Below are positions 1 to 12,650 of a stretch of DNA of 64,000 nt, one piece after another. Below the pieces are notes generated by a model that was not told the origin of the DNA, did not search any database, and saw only the letters and a list, made by a program, of their open reading frames with translations. Both the position numbers and the translations under genes were made by a program. Numbering within the stretch: the first letter of the stretch is position 1; every line of letters starts with the position of its first letter. The stretch comes from Rallus limicola (taxonomy: Eukaryota > Chordata > Aves > Gruiformes > Rallidae): positions 57,226,179 through 57,290,178 of the forward strand of contig JAKCOZ010000003.1 of the NCBI GenBank assembly GCA_022605955.1, read 5' to 3'.

Positions 1-1195
1 GTGCTGCAAATTTAGCAACAAATGTTGAAGGAGTGAAAGATGAAATACTGGGGTTTCTTAAAGTAAATGTACACATGATGAAAACCTGTAATTAAGGCAC
101 ATTTGAGTACTAGAGCAGGAGATGTATGGAGCAATTATTGATGTAGAGAGGAGAGCTTGACAAGGCATTTAAGTGCAAAATCTACAGGGTTTAATTTTCT
201 GACAACAATCCCTCTTATTCCTTCACCAAATCTTGTTGCCTTTCTGGGACACCCACATCATCTTTGCTGCTGCAACTTGCAGTCATTTGGAATGAGCCAT
301 AGAGTTATTAATAGCTAATGGGCTATTAAGAAGTAATACGTAAATCTCCACCATCTCCTCTGTCTGGTACTAAATATTTCCCATTAAAAGCATTTCAGAC
401 ATTCGTTTGAACTTGTCTGCACATTTAAAAATGTATAGAAAGAACAGTAAAATTGTAATTTAAAATTGTCCTTTACTAAAAAACAGAATCCAAACAGCGA
501 ATCAGCAAGAAGAACCAAGTAGGATCTGTGTCCTCTGTGACCTAGTTTATCAGGGCGTTCACTTGGTCAAAATTTAATGTAAATAATGGTGGCTTCCTCT
601 CACTGACAGTCTGAGTTGTTTTGCTTGATCAGCACTAGCAGGGAAAAGGCTAAGGAAAAGATGAAATTATTAGACCGCAGAGAAAAACTCTATGTGTAAT
701 ACTGCAGGGCAGTAAGGACCTATCAGGGTGATGTTTGCTTATTTCTTGAACCTATTTAGCTTTTGGAAACCAAAGCACATGGAGTTACATACACCTCATT
801 CAGCTAAGCAGTATGTTACATTGTCACATGATGATTTGAAGTGGGAGATAATTTTGAAGTGCAGGGAACCAGGAGGACCTGAGGCCCACACTAACAAGCC
901 TGTCTAGAGGCCTCATGGCAGGGAGACCTGTGGCTGAAGGTGCCCATTTAGCACGGCAAGCTGGCGGACCCAGGAAGGGAGGCTGACTGCTGGTTGTACA
1001 TCTGCTTGGAAACACAGAACTTCTCAGGGCAACAGCAAGGAGGGCCATGTCCCCCTCAGCACCAGGCTGGATTCACACCTGCAGAGGAGGCAGGTTACAG
1101 AGGTCTACCCACATTCAGCCATGCAAACTCCACCCTGGAAGCTTTGATTTCCATAGGATGTAGCTGCTTGTCTCAAACCAGTTTCAAGTACAGCA
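1..1195. other. intergenic, nothing recognised
   Basis: AT-rich unique-looking DNA. ORFs here are short, overlap on opposite strands and match nothing I know. No RNA gene or repeat was recognised. Confidence 0.6.
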
Positions 1196-1617
1196 TCATG
1201 ACTAAGGGAGTGGAACATCTTCCATATGAGGAGAGGCGGAGGGAGCTGGGTCTCTTTAGCCTGGAGAAGAGAAGACTGAGGGGTGACCTCATTAATGTCT
1301 ATAAATATGTAAGGGGTGAGTGTCAGGAGGATGGAGCCAGGCTCTTGTCAGCGATGGCCAGCAATAGGACAAGGGGCAATGGGTGCAAGCTGGAGCATAC
1401 GAGGTTCCATATGAACATAAGGAGAAACTATTTCACTGTGAAGGTGACAGAGCTCTGGGACAGGCTGCTGAGAGAATCTGTGGAGTCTCCTTCTCTGGAG
1501 ACATTCAGAACCCATCTGGACATATTCTTGTGTGAACTAACATAGGTGATCCTGCTCTGGCGGGGGGGTTGGGCTAGATGATCTTCTGAGGTCCATTCCA
1601 ACATTCTGTGATTCTGG
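1196..1617 (+). mobile_element. CR1 LINE 3' fragment
   Basis: The end of CR1 ORF2 plus its 3' UTR, sense orientation. The characteristic CR1 peptide pattern [20 protein letters not shown] is readable, followed by the usual 3'-UTR words and the terminus ending in TTCTGTGATTCTGGG. It is 5'-truncated, as most CR1 copies are. A 183-codon frame over it has no independent coding value. Confidence 0.9.
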
Positions 1618-2119
1618 GATCATACTTGTCTCACTAAAGTGTAAACAGTCAATCACAGTACCAAATATAGGGTGATCCAGAACTGCTCACAGTTTGTCTC
1701 ATACTAGTTGTAGCTGTTTAATTTCACTCAGCAGCAAGAGACATCCAGATGGCAAGGGAGAGAAGGCATGGAGGAACAGAAAGAATGTAGAGAGTTCATA
1801 TGAGAAAAAGGGTCTAGAAGAAAACAACACTTTGCAGAGGCTTTCAAAACATGAAGCCCCATTTCATGCCCATGAAATCCTTCTGCCTCCATACTAATGT
1901 TATTAAATTATAAAATGTACTAAGATAATAAAAGAAAATTAGAACATGGAGGAAAATATTCACAGCCATAGCAAAAGTACAGCTATCTAAAAAGATCTGC
2001 TTATATCTACTCAAACAACTCTGAATGTGCTGTATTTCAGCTGTTAAATACATCTCTTATCAGGACATTGCAGACCAATGCAAGAAGTATGATAAGGCAC
2101 CAGCCAGGGTCAAGCTATG
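1618..2119. other. intergenic, nothing recognised
   Basis: Roughly 500 AT-rich bases between two CR1 fragments, with no feature I can support. Confidence 0.6.
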
Positions 2120-2310
2120 GAGTCACACAGAATAGTTTGGGTTGGAAGTGACCTCAAAGATTATCTAGTCCCAAACCCCCTGCCATGGGCAGGGACACCC
2201 TCTCCTAGATCACACAGCCCAGAGCACCATCCAACCTGGCCTTGAACACTGCCAGGGACGGCAGTGTTCATCCCAAGGATGGTGCTTGAGCCACAGCCAT
2301 CATTCTCACT
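2120..2310 (-). mobile_element. CR1 LINE 3' end fragment, diverged
   Basis: Reverse-oriented CR1 3' end: GTTTGGGTTGGAAGTGACCT, CCCCTGCCATGGGCAGGGAC and CCATCCAACCTGGCCTTGAA are standard words of this end. Divergence and a small rearrangement with a local inverted repeat follow about 2,260; the right boundary is uncertain. Confidence 0.85.
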
Positions 2311-4699
2311 CCTCACCACATCCACTGTCCAATCCACCCCCAACTCGAGTCATCAAAATTGCCTTTAGCCTTCTTCACTACTGGCAGAAGGGACAGATGT
2401 TGCAACACTTCCAGGTCTTGGCACTCTAGTGATCCAATCAGCAGAAAATGAGAGGAAAGAAGAGGCAACCAAGTTTCACTTTTGGCACTATTGAATATTA
2501 TGGCATTGTCATTTAAATAGCAGATCTTGGTACTACCCTGTCCTGAAAAGGTTTTCCATGTTACTGCAGTGACCTGTACCATTTGCCAGTACGTGGAAGT
2601 CACTGGCAAAGATAACAAAACCAAATTACAGGAAGGATGCCACTGGTCCAAGCCTCCTCTCAGTTAAGTCAACAGAAAGGTTTGCCACTAGTTTCAGCAA
2701 GAGGAATGTTATTACAACAGGTCTGAAGTGTCTACAAAATCCATAGATCTCATAAAGCAAAGGAGACTTCACTGTTACTTAAGAGCCAGAATAAATCCTG
2801 AATCATGGCACATGGAGAGCGGAAAGGGTAAGCTGTTCTGTGCCTGCAAAGCAAAGACTGAAAGAAAACCAGGAGCAATCAGAGCTCCCAGCCATGACGG
2901 AGATGGGGCAAGGGAGAGCTCTTCAGCCTGGCAGACCTTGGCCACCTTTCAGCACACCTCACTCCCCCAGTGCTCTGCCAGACCCAGTGGGAGAGGAGAG
3001 CTATGCTCCGCTTTCCTTCCTTCATGGCAAAGACAAACCACATGCGTTACTCCAAGAGATGTCTCTCACCACAGTGTGAGGTCCCAGCTTAGCATGGTAC
3101 TGAGGCAAATAGAGGTAAACAAGAGATTAATGCTAGAATGCTGGCTGGATGTTCTAAGTCAGGAACAATTTCACATTGATCTCTGTGGAACCTAATAATT
3201 TAATTATGCACTGGTGTTAGAAGACCCAGGCTTCAAAGGTTTCCAGGATTTTATTTTGTTCACCTGTTGTACTCTATACTTAACAATAGAGAAGTACAGC
3301 TACTGAAAGACTTAAACTATTTTATTGTTCTGACATCAAAAAGTTGCACTGATAGCTGTTGCTGTTCCCTCTCGAAATGGCAGTTTGTGCCTTGTTATTT
3401 TGCCACATTTATATATGATTGCAGATTCTGAAAAAAAGTTCTGCAACTTTTTGTACAGAATACTTCAGAATTAATAAACTGCTGCCCTAAGAAGGAACTA
3501 CCAGGAGAAGAAATAGTCATCTCCTTCACACATTATTTTAAAGTGTAAAAAGAAATATATTTTTTTTATGCTTTTGCTGTCATGAAAAGGATCCTGTGAC
3601 TCAGCCAAAGGCGTGCAGGACAGTGATGTTTATCTTACTTCATTTAATGTTATTCAACCACATCATTATGCTGGCTGCTGAAAAATAACAAGGAATGTCT
3701 TAGGAGAGCTGGCACAACATGCCCTGTAGGCAGTGTTCTTCCTCCTGTCTACTGGAAAGAATCCCTGTTTAAATATTTAGAAAAACAAATCTTGTATTAT
3801 TTTTAACAGCTTTTCTTATACTAGCCTCAAGAGAAAAAGAAAGAGGGGAAGAGAAAGAATGAGGGAGAAAGAGTGACAGACCAAGATAGAAAAAAAAGAG
3901 ACAATTTTTAAAATATAATTAAGAAAGAATTAAAAGAGATGAAAGAGAAGAGATTGGTTTTCAGATTACCCAAACACATGATATTTATTTCACATTGTAC
4001 AGTGCTTTTCCCTGACTTGATGGTGAAACTGAGACCTTGGATTACCTTTATGACACAAATTGTTCACATTTGAGAAGAAATGATTTAAAAATAGGAGACA
4101 AACTGTTTGAAGACCTGAGAAAAACAAGACTGGCGTCCCAAACAGCAAAATGATTACAGTAATGTTCTGTGATTATGCCAGGCTTTGCTTCTATATCTGG
4201 AGAGAAGGAAATGCTCTCAATGATGTGCTGTGAGGCTTTGGATAATCCAGTTGATCTCCTGTTTTCCCATCTGTAAAATGGAAATAATTATACTTGTCTC
4301 ATTTCTAATATAATTTGACTTTGTGCCTGATTCCAAGGGGACCATGAGTTCTTTTATTCAGCCTTAATAAAAATATCATTTTCAGAAAGGCAGAACTTTG
4401 CAGCAGATTTCATTGAAATCAGTGGGTGAATGAAATAGACCTAGCCCCAAAGGTTTTAATTTAGACTGTCAGGAAGTACACCAATTCCAGTCTTACCTCT
4501 GGCTGAACAAAAATTCATTACAACTATGGGCACAATACATTACATTAAAATGCATTTGACAGCTTTTTGTTCCCATCCATACAATGTCAAATGGCTGCCA
4601 CCTATATAAAATATGAAATGATGCAGTATTGAGTTAGGTTTTTGGTCTTTTTAAGAGAATGATAAATATATCCCAAAGGAGATAATGAATTAGAGCAGA
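2311..4699. other. intergenic, no gene; purine-rich stretch
   Basis: No exon or RNA gene recognised. A purine-rich low-complexity run (GAGAAAAAGAAAGAGGGG and similar) lies at 3,829-3,900. The frames at 2,313-3,195 lie on both strands and show no recognisable domain. Confidence 0.6.
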
Positions 4700-4886
4700 A
4701 TGGGCTCTAATAAACATTAGGAAGGAATTCTTCTCTGTGAGGCTGGTGAGGCCCTGGCACAGGCTGCTAAGAGAAGCTGTGGCTGCCCCCTTCCTGACAG
4801 TGTTCAAGGCCAGGTTGGATACGGCTTTGGGTAGCCTGGTCTGGTAGAGGGTGTCCCTTCCTATAGAAGGACGGTTGGGACTAGAT
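4700..4886 (+). mobile_element. CR1 LINE 3' fragment, left part (interrupted)
   Basis: Sense CR1 3' UTR: GAAGGAATTCTTCTCTGTGA, AGAAGCTGTGGCTGCCCC and GTTCAAGGCCAGGTTGGAT. It breaks off at GGTTGGGACTAGAT, where a second CR1 in opposite orientation begins. The missing 3' terminus reappears at 6,638-6,688. Confidence 0.88.
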
Positions 4887-5030
4887 CATAGCATCATTAA
4901 GATTAGAAAAGACCTCCAAGATCATCTAATCCAACTGTCCCCCTACCACCTACTTTACTTACTAAACAATGTCCCTAAGTACTTCATCTAACCTTTATCT
5001 GAGAGACAGTGATTCCACCACCTCCCTGGG

Positions 5031-5081
5031 CAACCCGTTCCAATGCCCAACCCGTTCCAATGCTCAACCCATTCCAACGCC
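5031..5081. repeat. 17-bp tandem triplication inside CR1
   Basis: Three successive 17-bp units, CAACCCGTTCCAATGCC, CAACCCGTTCCAATGCT and CAACCCATTCCAACGCC. The sister CR1 copy near 21,900 has a single unit, so this is a local expansion. About 40 bases present in the sister copy are missing just after it. Confidence 0.95.
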
Positions 5082-5803
5082 CAACTTTCCCTGATACAAC
5101 TTGCAGCCATTCCCTTTTGTCCTGTCACTAGTTATCTGCAAGGAGAGACTGGCCCCCAGCCCACCACAACCTCCTTTCAGGTAGCTGTCAAGAGCAATAA
5201 GGTCTCCCCTGAGCCTCCTCTTCTTCAGACTGAACAGTCACAGTTTGCTCAGCCATACTTCCTAAGACCTGTGTTCCAGACCCTTCACCAGCTGTGTTCC
5301 CCTTTTCTGGACCTCGATACTTACTTGTAGTGAGGGGCCCAAAGCTGAATATTGTATTTGAGGTGCAGCCTCACCAGAGCTGAGTAAAAGGGGTAAGATC
5401 ACCTCCCAGGTCCTGCTGGCTACTCTATTCTTCATAACAGCCAGGTTGCCTTGGGCCTTCCTGGCCATCTGGGCACACTACGGGCTCGTGTTCAGGTGAG
5501 TGTCAACCAACACCCTCAGATTCTTTTCCTCTCTACAGCTTTCCAGACACCCTGCTCCAAGTCTGTAGTGTTGCCGGGGGTTGTTACAAGCAAAGGGCAG
5601 GAGCCAGCACTTCACCATGTCAACTTCATCCCATTGGCCTCTGCCCAACAATTCAACCTGTCCAGGTCCCTCTGGAAGGCCTTCATACCCTCCGTCAGAT
5701 CAACATTTCCCCTCAGCTTGGTGTTGCCTGCAAGCTTACTGAGGGTGCAATCAATTCCCTCATTCAAATCATCTAAAGACATTAAAGTCCTCCTGCCCCA
5801 AAA

Positions 5804-5833
5804 TAGACCCCTGGAGATTAGACCCCTGGAGAT
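5804..5833. repeat. 15-bp tandem duplication inside CR1
   Basis: TAGACCCCTGGAGAT occurs twice in direct succession. The corresponding place in the sister copy (about 22,655) has no duplication. Confidence 0.95.
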
Positions 5834-6637
5834 TACTGCTTGTGACCAGTTGGATTTAACTCCATTCACCACCACTCCCTGGGCCTGGCCATCCCACTAG
5901 TTTTTAGCCCAGTGACGAGCGTATCTTTCTAAGCCACGGGCTACCAGCTTCTCCAGGAGAATACTGTGTGAAACTGTGTCAAAGGCTTTGCTGAAGTCAA
6001 GGTTGACTATGTCAGCAGCCTTTCACTCATGCACTAGGTGGGTCACTTGGTCATAAAATGTTATTCGTCAGGCAGGACTTGCCTTTCATGAACCCATGCT
6101 GGCTAGGTGTGATCCTCATGTTGTCAAATATTTGCTCTGTGATTGCCCTCAGGATGACTTACTCCATAATCTTCCCTGGCACCAAGGTCAGACTAACAAG
6201 CCTGTAGTTACCCAGATCTTCCATTGAGAGTGGCTTAGCAGTTGCATCCACCAGCTCACTCAGTACCCTCAGGTGGATCCCATCTGGCCCCATGGACTTG
6301 GGACAGTCCAGGTGGAATAGTAGGTCTCTAACTGTTTCAACCTCGGTTGTGGAGGGTTTATTCTGCTCCATGTCCCAGCCTTCCAGGAGGAGGCTGAATA
6401 CCCCAAGAATGACTACTGAAGACAGATGTAAAGAAGGCATTGAGAACCTCTGCCTTTTCCTTAGCCTCAGTAATCATGTTCCCCACCAGATCCAGCAAAG
6501 GAGGGAGATTCTCTTTGGCTCTTCTCTTACCATTAATGTAATTGTAGAAACCTTTTTTATTATCTTTTACCACAGTGTCCAGGTTGAGTTCATGCTGGCT
6601 TTAGCCTTTCTGATTTTTCCCTTGCCTATTCTAGCAA

Positions 6638-6688
6638 TAACCTCTAAGGTCCCTTCCAACCCAAACCATTGTGTGTGATTCTATGAAG
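6638..6688 (+). mobile_element. CR1 LINE 3' terminus, right part (interrupted)
   Basis: Sense CR1 terminus: CTCTAAGGTCCCTTCCAACC, CAAACCATTGTGTGTGATTC and TATGA. It continues the fragment ending at 4,886, so the reverse CR1 between them is nested in this element. Confidence 0.85.
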
Positions 6689-9600
6689 TGTCTGTGAAAC
6701 CCTCCAACCAGGTTTTGTTCATAGTTACATTCCTACAAATACTGTTTGCATTTATCTGCTATGCCCAGCTATTAACCTAAATTGTGGCTACATTCTTAGG
6801 ACAGGAGCTGCCTTCTTAGTTGTTTTTGTTTGATTTTTGTTTGGTTTTACTACACATAGCAAAGGGCAACATGGCGGAATACTGATGCTTATACAAGGGA
6901 TGCGAGTACATGAATGCTTTTCAGGCTTGAGCCCGTTTATTTACTAGTGGTGCCAGAACTGATATCCATGATGAACTGGGTTATCTGCAAGGAGGGGAGC
7001 TTTTGCAAAGGCTAAGGATAGCCCGATATGCTAGGCTACTACAGTGCTCTCCCCGTATAAACAAGTGAGAGAAAAGCTGACATGATTATGTCTGAGTTGC
7101 TCAGTGAGGGTCCTGCTCTCCATTTAAAAGAGCATTTGCCTCCACAGACTCTAGAAAAACTTTTGGAGGATACAGGTGCTAAACTGAGAATAGCCTTAGC
7201 TGATGCCCCTCAGGCAGGAGCAACTAGCTGGACCTGTCAAATGTGGCCATCCCTATACCACAGCAAAAATCCTTCATATGTATCTTTACATGTGTTCCAT
7301 CAATCTAGAAAAATAAACCTGGCAGAGTAATAATGATAGTACTAATGCAGCCTACTTGTAAAGCTCTAACATACACATCAAGAGAAGTAAGTTCTTGAAA
7401 TCTTTGTTACTGTCAGAGAAAGACACCTCACCCCAGCATTTCAATTAAAAAGGGATTTAAAATTTGCTCTTGGCAGTAATGGTATATAGTATGAAACACT
7501 AAGCAGACATTGACTTTAAAAGGAGTAATTAAACATCAAGGTTTATTGATTTACAAAGTAAATATTGGTGCAGGATGAAGACAAGGTTAATATTTGCCTC
7601 AAGGGACAATGAATTTTCATGACTGACAAAACCTGATGCTAGCCAAGGCCTCTAACACCCTCCAGGTTGGAGTGGTGCTAATTCAGAACGAGTCTATTGA
7701 AGTAAGTGGAGCTGTAGTGGTTTGAAAAGACTGCAGTTAGTCTTAGTGTATTTCTTCTTTTTCCTTAAAAAAACCCAAACAAACCTGATATCATGGGCAT
7801 AATTTAAAAGCCTTAGTGCAGTAGCATTTACCCTTAAATAGCAAGAGAAAATGTGGGAATAGATCTATTACAGTGCGACATAACTGAAGAATGAATGCAA
7901 GTAAAATTTTAAATTTCTGAGATGGCAGTCAAAATTAAGTCATTTAATTTGTAACCCAAATTAAATCAGCATCTAAAACGTTTGAATGGGCATTAGTTGA
8001 AATGGTCACAGTTTAGGAAATCAGTAGATAGCTTCTGAAGATTTTAAAACCAAGAAAATCTGCATTGAATTTTGAACTCATGATCAGCCTTAGGAATAAT
8101 CCCACCAGACACTGATGAATTATAATTGTAAAGTTTCCCATGTGGCTTTTCCCATCTCATCACCAGTGATAATTTTACTTGTATAAAATATAAATCTATA
8201 TTATTTTACTATTTTATTATATTGCAATTGCACAATCTGATTAGCTTTTTTGTTACTTGAGTATCATATGGATGATGGAAACAGAAGTAAACCAGCAAAA
8301 CAAGGGAAAAAGGCCATTGCAAATGAGGCAAGCTCATGTCTTTTCTGAAGCCTGCCTTTTCTTGACAGAAATGTTCCACAGGTCATATGACCTAAACTCT
8401 AACTTCACACATACACACACCAAAAAATAAACCAAACCAAACCAAACACTTTAGATGTCCTTTCAAGACTTTCTCAGAAGCAAGGATTTCCCATCATCAA
8501 TAATACATCAGGTTCTTGTGCAAAGGGCAGCCACGAAGGATTCTTGCAACATCAAAAACAAATCCATCCTTGAAGGATCTTTAAAACACATTTCAAAATA
8601 TGTTCTAACCAAAACAAGCAGCACACACATGGTAGAAAACTTTTATTGTCACTTCTCAGCCATTAGTCACTTCTGTGTGTAAATGATTTCTTACACTGTT
8701 ATTCTACTACCTGAGTGTTATGGTGTTCTCCTCAGTTCCTGAAAAGATGAAAAAAAGGGTTTATTACATCCCTTTCTTTACATGTAGACCTGTCAACTTG
8801 ATAAAGGTTTTGCAATCGCTTTTCCAAGGACAAACAAGGAAGAAAAAACATCCAAATTCGTATCACCAACGTGTATGGAGGACTTTGATACCAAGCTGGT
8901 TTGCCTGATGTAACCTCAAAAGGCACAGCGTAAGAATAAGAAAAACATAGCTCTGAAAGTATATGGTGTTGGTGTTGGCAATGAGTACTGCTGAACTGCA
9001 GAGAAATACAGGATGCTTCTGCTGTTTCCTTTCTGCAGAATACATTGGCTTTTGGAAGGGTATTTTTAAAGGCATTTTCTGCAAATATAAACTAACTGAT
9101 GTAAATGGTAGTTGTATGCTACTCTGATCACTTGTTACAAATAATTTATTTTTGCTGAATCAGAAATAATTGTGTCTGATGAGGGCAGCTTTAAAGTCAC
9201 AAGTAATAGTGAGAGATAACTGGGTTGTTTTAAATTGCAAAGTCCAGGCAGTTTGCATTGTACATAGAGATTCAGGCATTTTGGCACATGCATCCACATA
9301 AGCTTAAATTAATATTTATTTATCCTAACAGACAATAGAGCTGAAATATTCCAAGTTGAGTTCAGAATTCATACTTTTACTTTCAGGGGGAATTTGTTCT
9401 GTCCAGAACCACAGAGCTGGTCCCAAAGTTATAAATTATATTCTTCTAACGACAATCCTAATTGGAAGGAATGAGCTACATCATACTATGTTCTAATTCT
9501 TGGAGTTTTTTAAATAAAGTCTAACAGCCAGTCCTAAAATATCTCAGTAGTGTATTTCTCCATGGAATAAGTTGAATGGGAAATGGCGTGGAACTGTGCA

Positions 9601-12032
9601 CTGAAGTGAACTCAAGCCTCGCCAAAGACAAGGCTGTTAGCTCACAGCAATTGCAAACATTTGTAGCTTTGTAGCACCTTTGTTCCAGCATGAACTTCAA
9701 CTGCTTTAATTATGTCTGCAGCTGGTATATTGACTAGCAGAATCTGCAGATTATTTATATTTGCCTTGGCTCTCTGACATGTAAGACTTGGACACATGCA
9801 CACAGCTTGTGTAGAACAACCAGGCTGCAAACAAGCAGTGTATCAGACATCTGAGTTACCTCTCACACATAAGCAATGGCCCTGCATACAGACCTGTCTT
9901 ACACGAGGTATCAGACCTCATTGCACTCAGCAGACAAGGTCAGTAGTAAAAAAATTTCGGCAGGAATCAGTCATACTTGCCAACAACTCTTAAAAAAAAC
10001 ACACTTCCCCTGTCCTTTTCTGTGCCATTGCAAGTGTCCCAAAAAGGTGTGACCATGAACAGCAACATATTTGTGAAACCCCAGAGGGATGGTGCCTGCC
10101 CTGTGTAAATTCGAGGCAGATTTTAATGACAGCTGTATCTCTCCAGGAAGTCAGTGCAGAGCCATTAGCTGGTGTGCTATAAATCTGTTTTGCACTATCT
10201 TCTCTGCAGAGAAAAGCTTCAGTGCCAAAACTGGTTTTCTTACAATCTGTATTTAGTTGCTTCCAAATGAAGATCCACCTAAAATCTGTAATTGATCTAG
10301 TTTTTCACGCTGATGCACTCCAGGCAATTAAAGTTCTGCTTTTCAACAGGCGTAGAAACATTTTATCTTGGCCAGTTTGAGTCATTCAGTACTTATCTTC
10401 CCTTTGACCATAGATTTCTTTGATGCATTGATCCTAACCTAGGCATGATCTGAACACAGCAGAAACTCAGAGTCCACATAAAACATGGCCAGGAAGAGAT
10501 GGAACATAGATTCACTTCCAGCCAGAGGCTCTGTATTTCAACCACTTAGGAAGGTGCTGATCCCAGAAACCTGGGAAATCAAAATATCAAACCCACATTT
10601 TCCACAACAAATAGATACCATTTCTGCTAACCCAGAAATTCAAGTGCCCCCACTGGTCACTGGAATTTCACTTTTCCATGGCAAGTGGAAGACCTTCACT
10701 AGAAGAGATTAAACCTGATCTCTCCACTGAACAGATCCTTGTCCTCTGTTTAAAACACATTCCTGCAGTTAGAGAGGTGACTCTGATGCCTGTCAGAGAA
10801 GCTGGTATCTGCATGACTATCCCCTAGGTATGAGCGAATTGCCTAGGTATGAAGGAACTGCTGATGTTACCTTCTTTTCTGGAGGTGTCTCAGGAGGAAA
10901 AAAATTAAAAACAAAAATTTAAAAAGAGCTGCATTTCTTTTCTGTAGAAAGAGACTAGGCATCTAATTTGGGAGATGGGAATCCCAAGGAAATTCCAAGT
11001 GAAGGGAGGCCTTTTCCTCAACCCAGCATGACTTAACTGTGCCCTGAACAAATGTGGCATTCAGTTTTCCAGGATTTTAGCCCAAAGTCACTTGCTGTGT
11101 TTTCTTGTAAAGCATGAATTGCAACCCCAAATTTAACTTTTGTCTAGGCAGCATAGCTGTCAATAGAAATATGGCACCAATTTCATGTGGTCTTTTGCTT
11201 TCTAAGTCTAAATCTTCTCTAGACAAGAGGGATAGGCTACACACAAAAATTGAATGTTTCAAACAGTTTCAATTTAGTGAAAGGAGAACTACAGGAAAAA
11301 CACATACAAGTAAATTATTTCTCTTCAATTTAGCAGCCCAGCATTCTATCTCCACACAAAGGACTTGAAATATTATAAGAAACTGATGCAGAAATTATTT
11401 TAGAAAGTATTTTATGCAAAGCCTGTGTGTAGACCTAAGATAAGACTTTTGTGCAGAGTATAGTCAGAAAGCTGAAAATAAGCAATTGTTCATTTCCATT
11501 ACACAAATTTCAGCCTAAAAGGTGTAAACATGCTTTTCTGTAAACAAGTCTAGACAGAATTTATTTTCTCTTTTTTATACTTAATAATAGGGAACTGTAC
11601 ATATTAATTAAAAAAATCAGAATTTAGAACACCTCTTATGCCTAAGGATAGTCAAAGTGAAAAAAAGGCAGCTTTGGCTGTTCTTTGCTCTTTATTAAAG
11701 AGTTTTGTTACACATCTTGTTATAAATAATACCCACATTCTAAGAGCATGATGAACGAAAATTAAGAGACAATGTCCAAGGGAAATGGATTCACCGTTAT
11801 TTATTATGAGATAATAGACTCCTGCAGTTGTATGAATGAAATTGGGCAAAGTTGAGAGATTTGTGGAAAATAACTACTAAGACAATTTAGTTTCTAAAAC
11901 TGGAGATGCTTTCCTTATCTATAAATTATGGGGGTTTTTCATGTCACATATGTGATATAGCTATTTTTGTCTTGTCAACGTCAGCTGTATCAAGGAAGAA
12001 CTTGCTCATTCTACACTTTTTAAAGCCTTTTG
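6689..12032. other. intergenic, no gene recognised
   Basis: 5.3 kb of AT-rich DNA. An 82-codon frame at 7,082-7,330 has no recognisable domain. CA and AACCA type low-complexity sequence occurs at 8,404-8,448. No tRNA, rRNA, exon or recognised transposon was found. Distal regulatory elements of DAB2 cannot be excluded from one sequence. Confidence 0.6.
8404..8448. repeat. short CA / AACCA microsatellite-like stretch
   Basis: A short CACA run (8,406-8,421) is followed after an A-rich spacer by about four AACCA-type pentamers (8,430-8,448). Low complexity, no function suggested. Confidence 0.8.
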
Positions 12033-12188
12033 TCATAGAATCATATAGAAACATAAAATGGTTTGGGTTAGAAGGGACCTTAGAGATCATCTTGTTCCAA
12101 CACCCCTGCTATGGGCAAGAACACCTCCCACTTGACCAGGATACTCAAGGCCCCATTCAGCCGGGGCTTGAACACTGCCAGGCGCCTC
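12033..12188 (-). mobile_element. CR1 LINE 3' end, part 1 (split by LTR)
   Basis: Reverse CR1 3' end, starting TCATAGAATC then TGGTTTGGGTTAGAAGGGAC and CACCCCTGCTATGGGCAAGA. It stops at GCCAGGCGCCTC, where a solo LTR interrupts it, and resumes at 12,651. Confidence 0.93.
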
Positions 12189-12194
12189 CATGAC

Positions 12195-12644
12195 TGCAGC
12201 ATCAAACCTGGAAGAGACAGGCTGGAATCTGGGTTCTTTGCAGCTACCGCAGAGAGATGTGTTGAGACTTGTCGGCTTCAAGCCCTGGGAGACCACAACA
12301 ACACAGGAACTGGCTGATAAGGTATGAGAGACTGTGGGAAGACTAGACTGTCCTACACCGGATAGGATAAGGGGACTAGACAGCCTTGAAGAGGGAACAA
12401 GAGAAGACACAAAAAACAAAAACAGAATGAGTACAGAGGGTTGTGCTACTAGGCCTAAGTTATGGGTTTTTTTAATGATGTTCATGTTTTTAAACTAATC
12501 AGCAAGTAGTAAAATGTAAAGACGGCTTTTGCACTCCAGTGAAACTAAGGCACACATGGGCTTCGCAAAGTATATAAACTTGTGATTTTCTTCAATAAAT
12601 GCACAATTGCTTGCATCAAGCTGTGTCCCATCTCAATCGCAGCA
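12195..12644 (+). mobile_element. solo LTR of an endogenous retrovirus, probably class II (ERVK-like)
   Basis: A 450-bp block interrupts a CR1 at a clean junction. It starts TGCAGCATC and ends CGCAGCA (TG...CA termini), and is flanked by identical CATGAC hexamers at 12,189-12,194 and 12,645-12,650. Removing the block plus one hexamer restores the normal CR1 reading GCCTCCATGACTTCTCTGG. A TATA-type TATATAAAC (12,571-12,579) and AATAAA (12,594-12,599) lie in correct order for a sense LTR. Six-base duplications are typical of class II (betaretrovirus-like) elements. No internal viral sequence remains, so this is a recombination remnant. The family was not identified. Confidence 0.88.
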
Positions 12645-12650
12645 CATGAC

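Larger units (their letters stand above)
4887..6637 (-). mobile_element. CR1 LINE, 1.75 kb, RT-bearing, inserted in another CR1
   Basis: Reverse-oriented CR1 with the 3' end at the left. The complementary strand carries degraded ORF2 reverse transcriptase: the CR1 RT words [16 protein letters not shown] (minus, near 6,160-6,210) and NKKGFYNYINGKR (near 6,520-6,560). Frames are broken, so it is not active. It is a sister of the copy at 21,788-22,802. Local oddities are a 17-bp unit present three times (5,031-5,081) and a 15-bp unit twice (5,804-5,833). Confidence 0.92.

Noticed and set aside
994..1545. 183-codon plus-strand frame
   Set aside because: Its second half is the CR1 ORF2 C-terminus and 3' UTR; the first half matches nothing known.
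7082..7330. 82-codon frame as a possible small gene or viral remnant
   Set aside because: No recognisable domain, no splice or promoter context and no flanking LTR.
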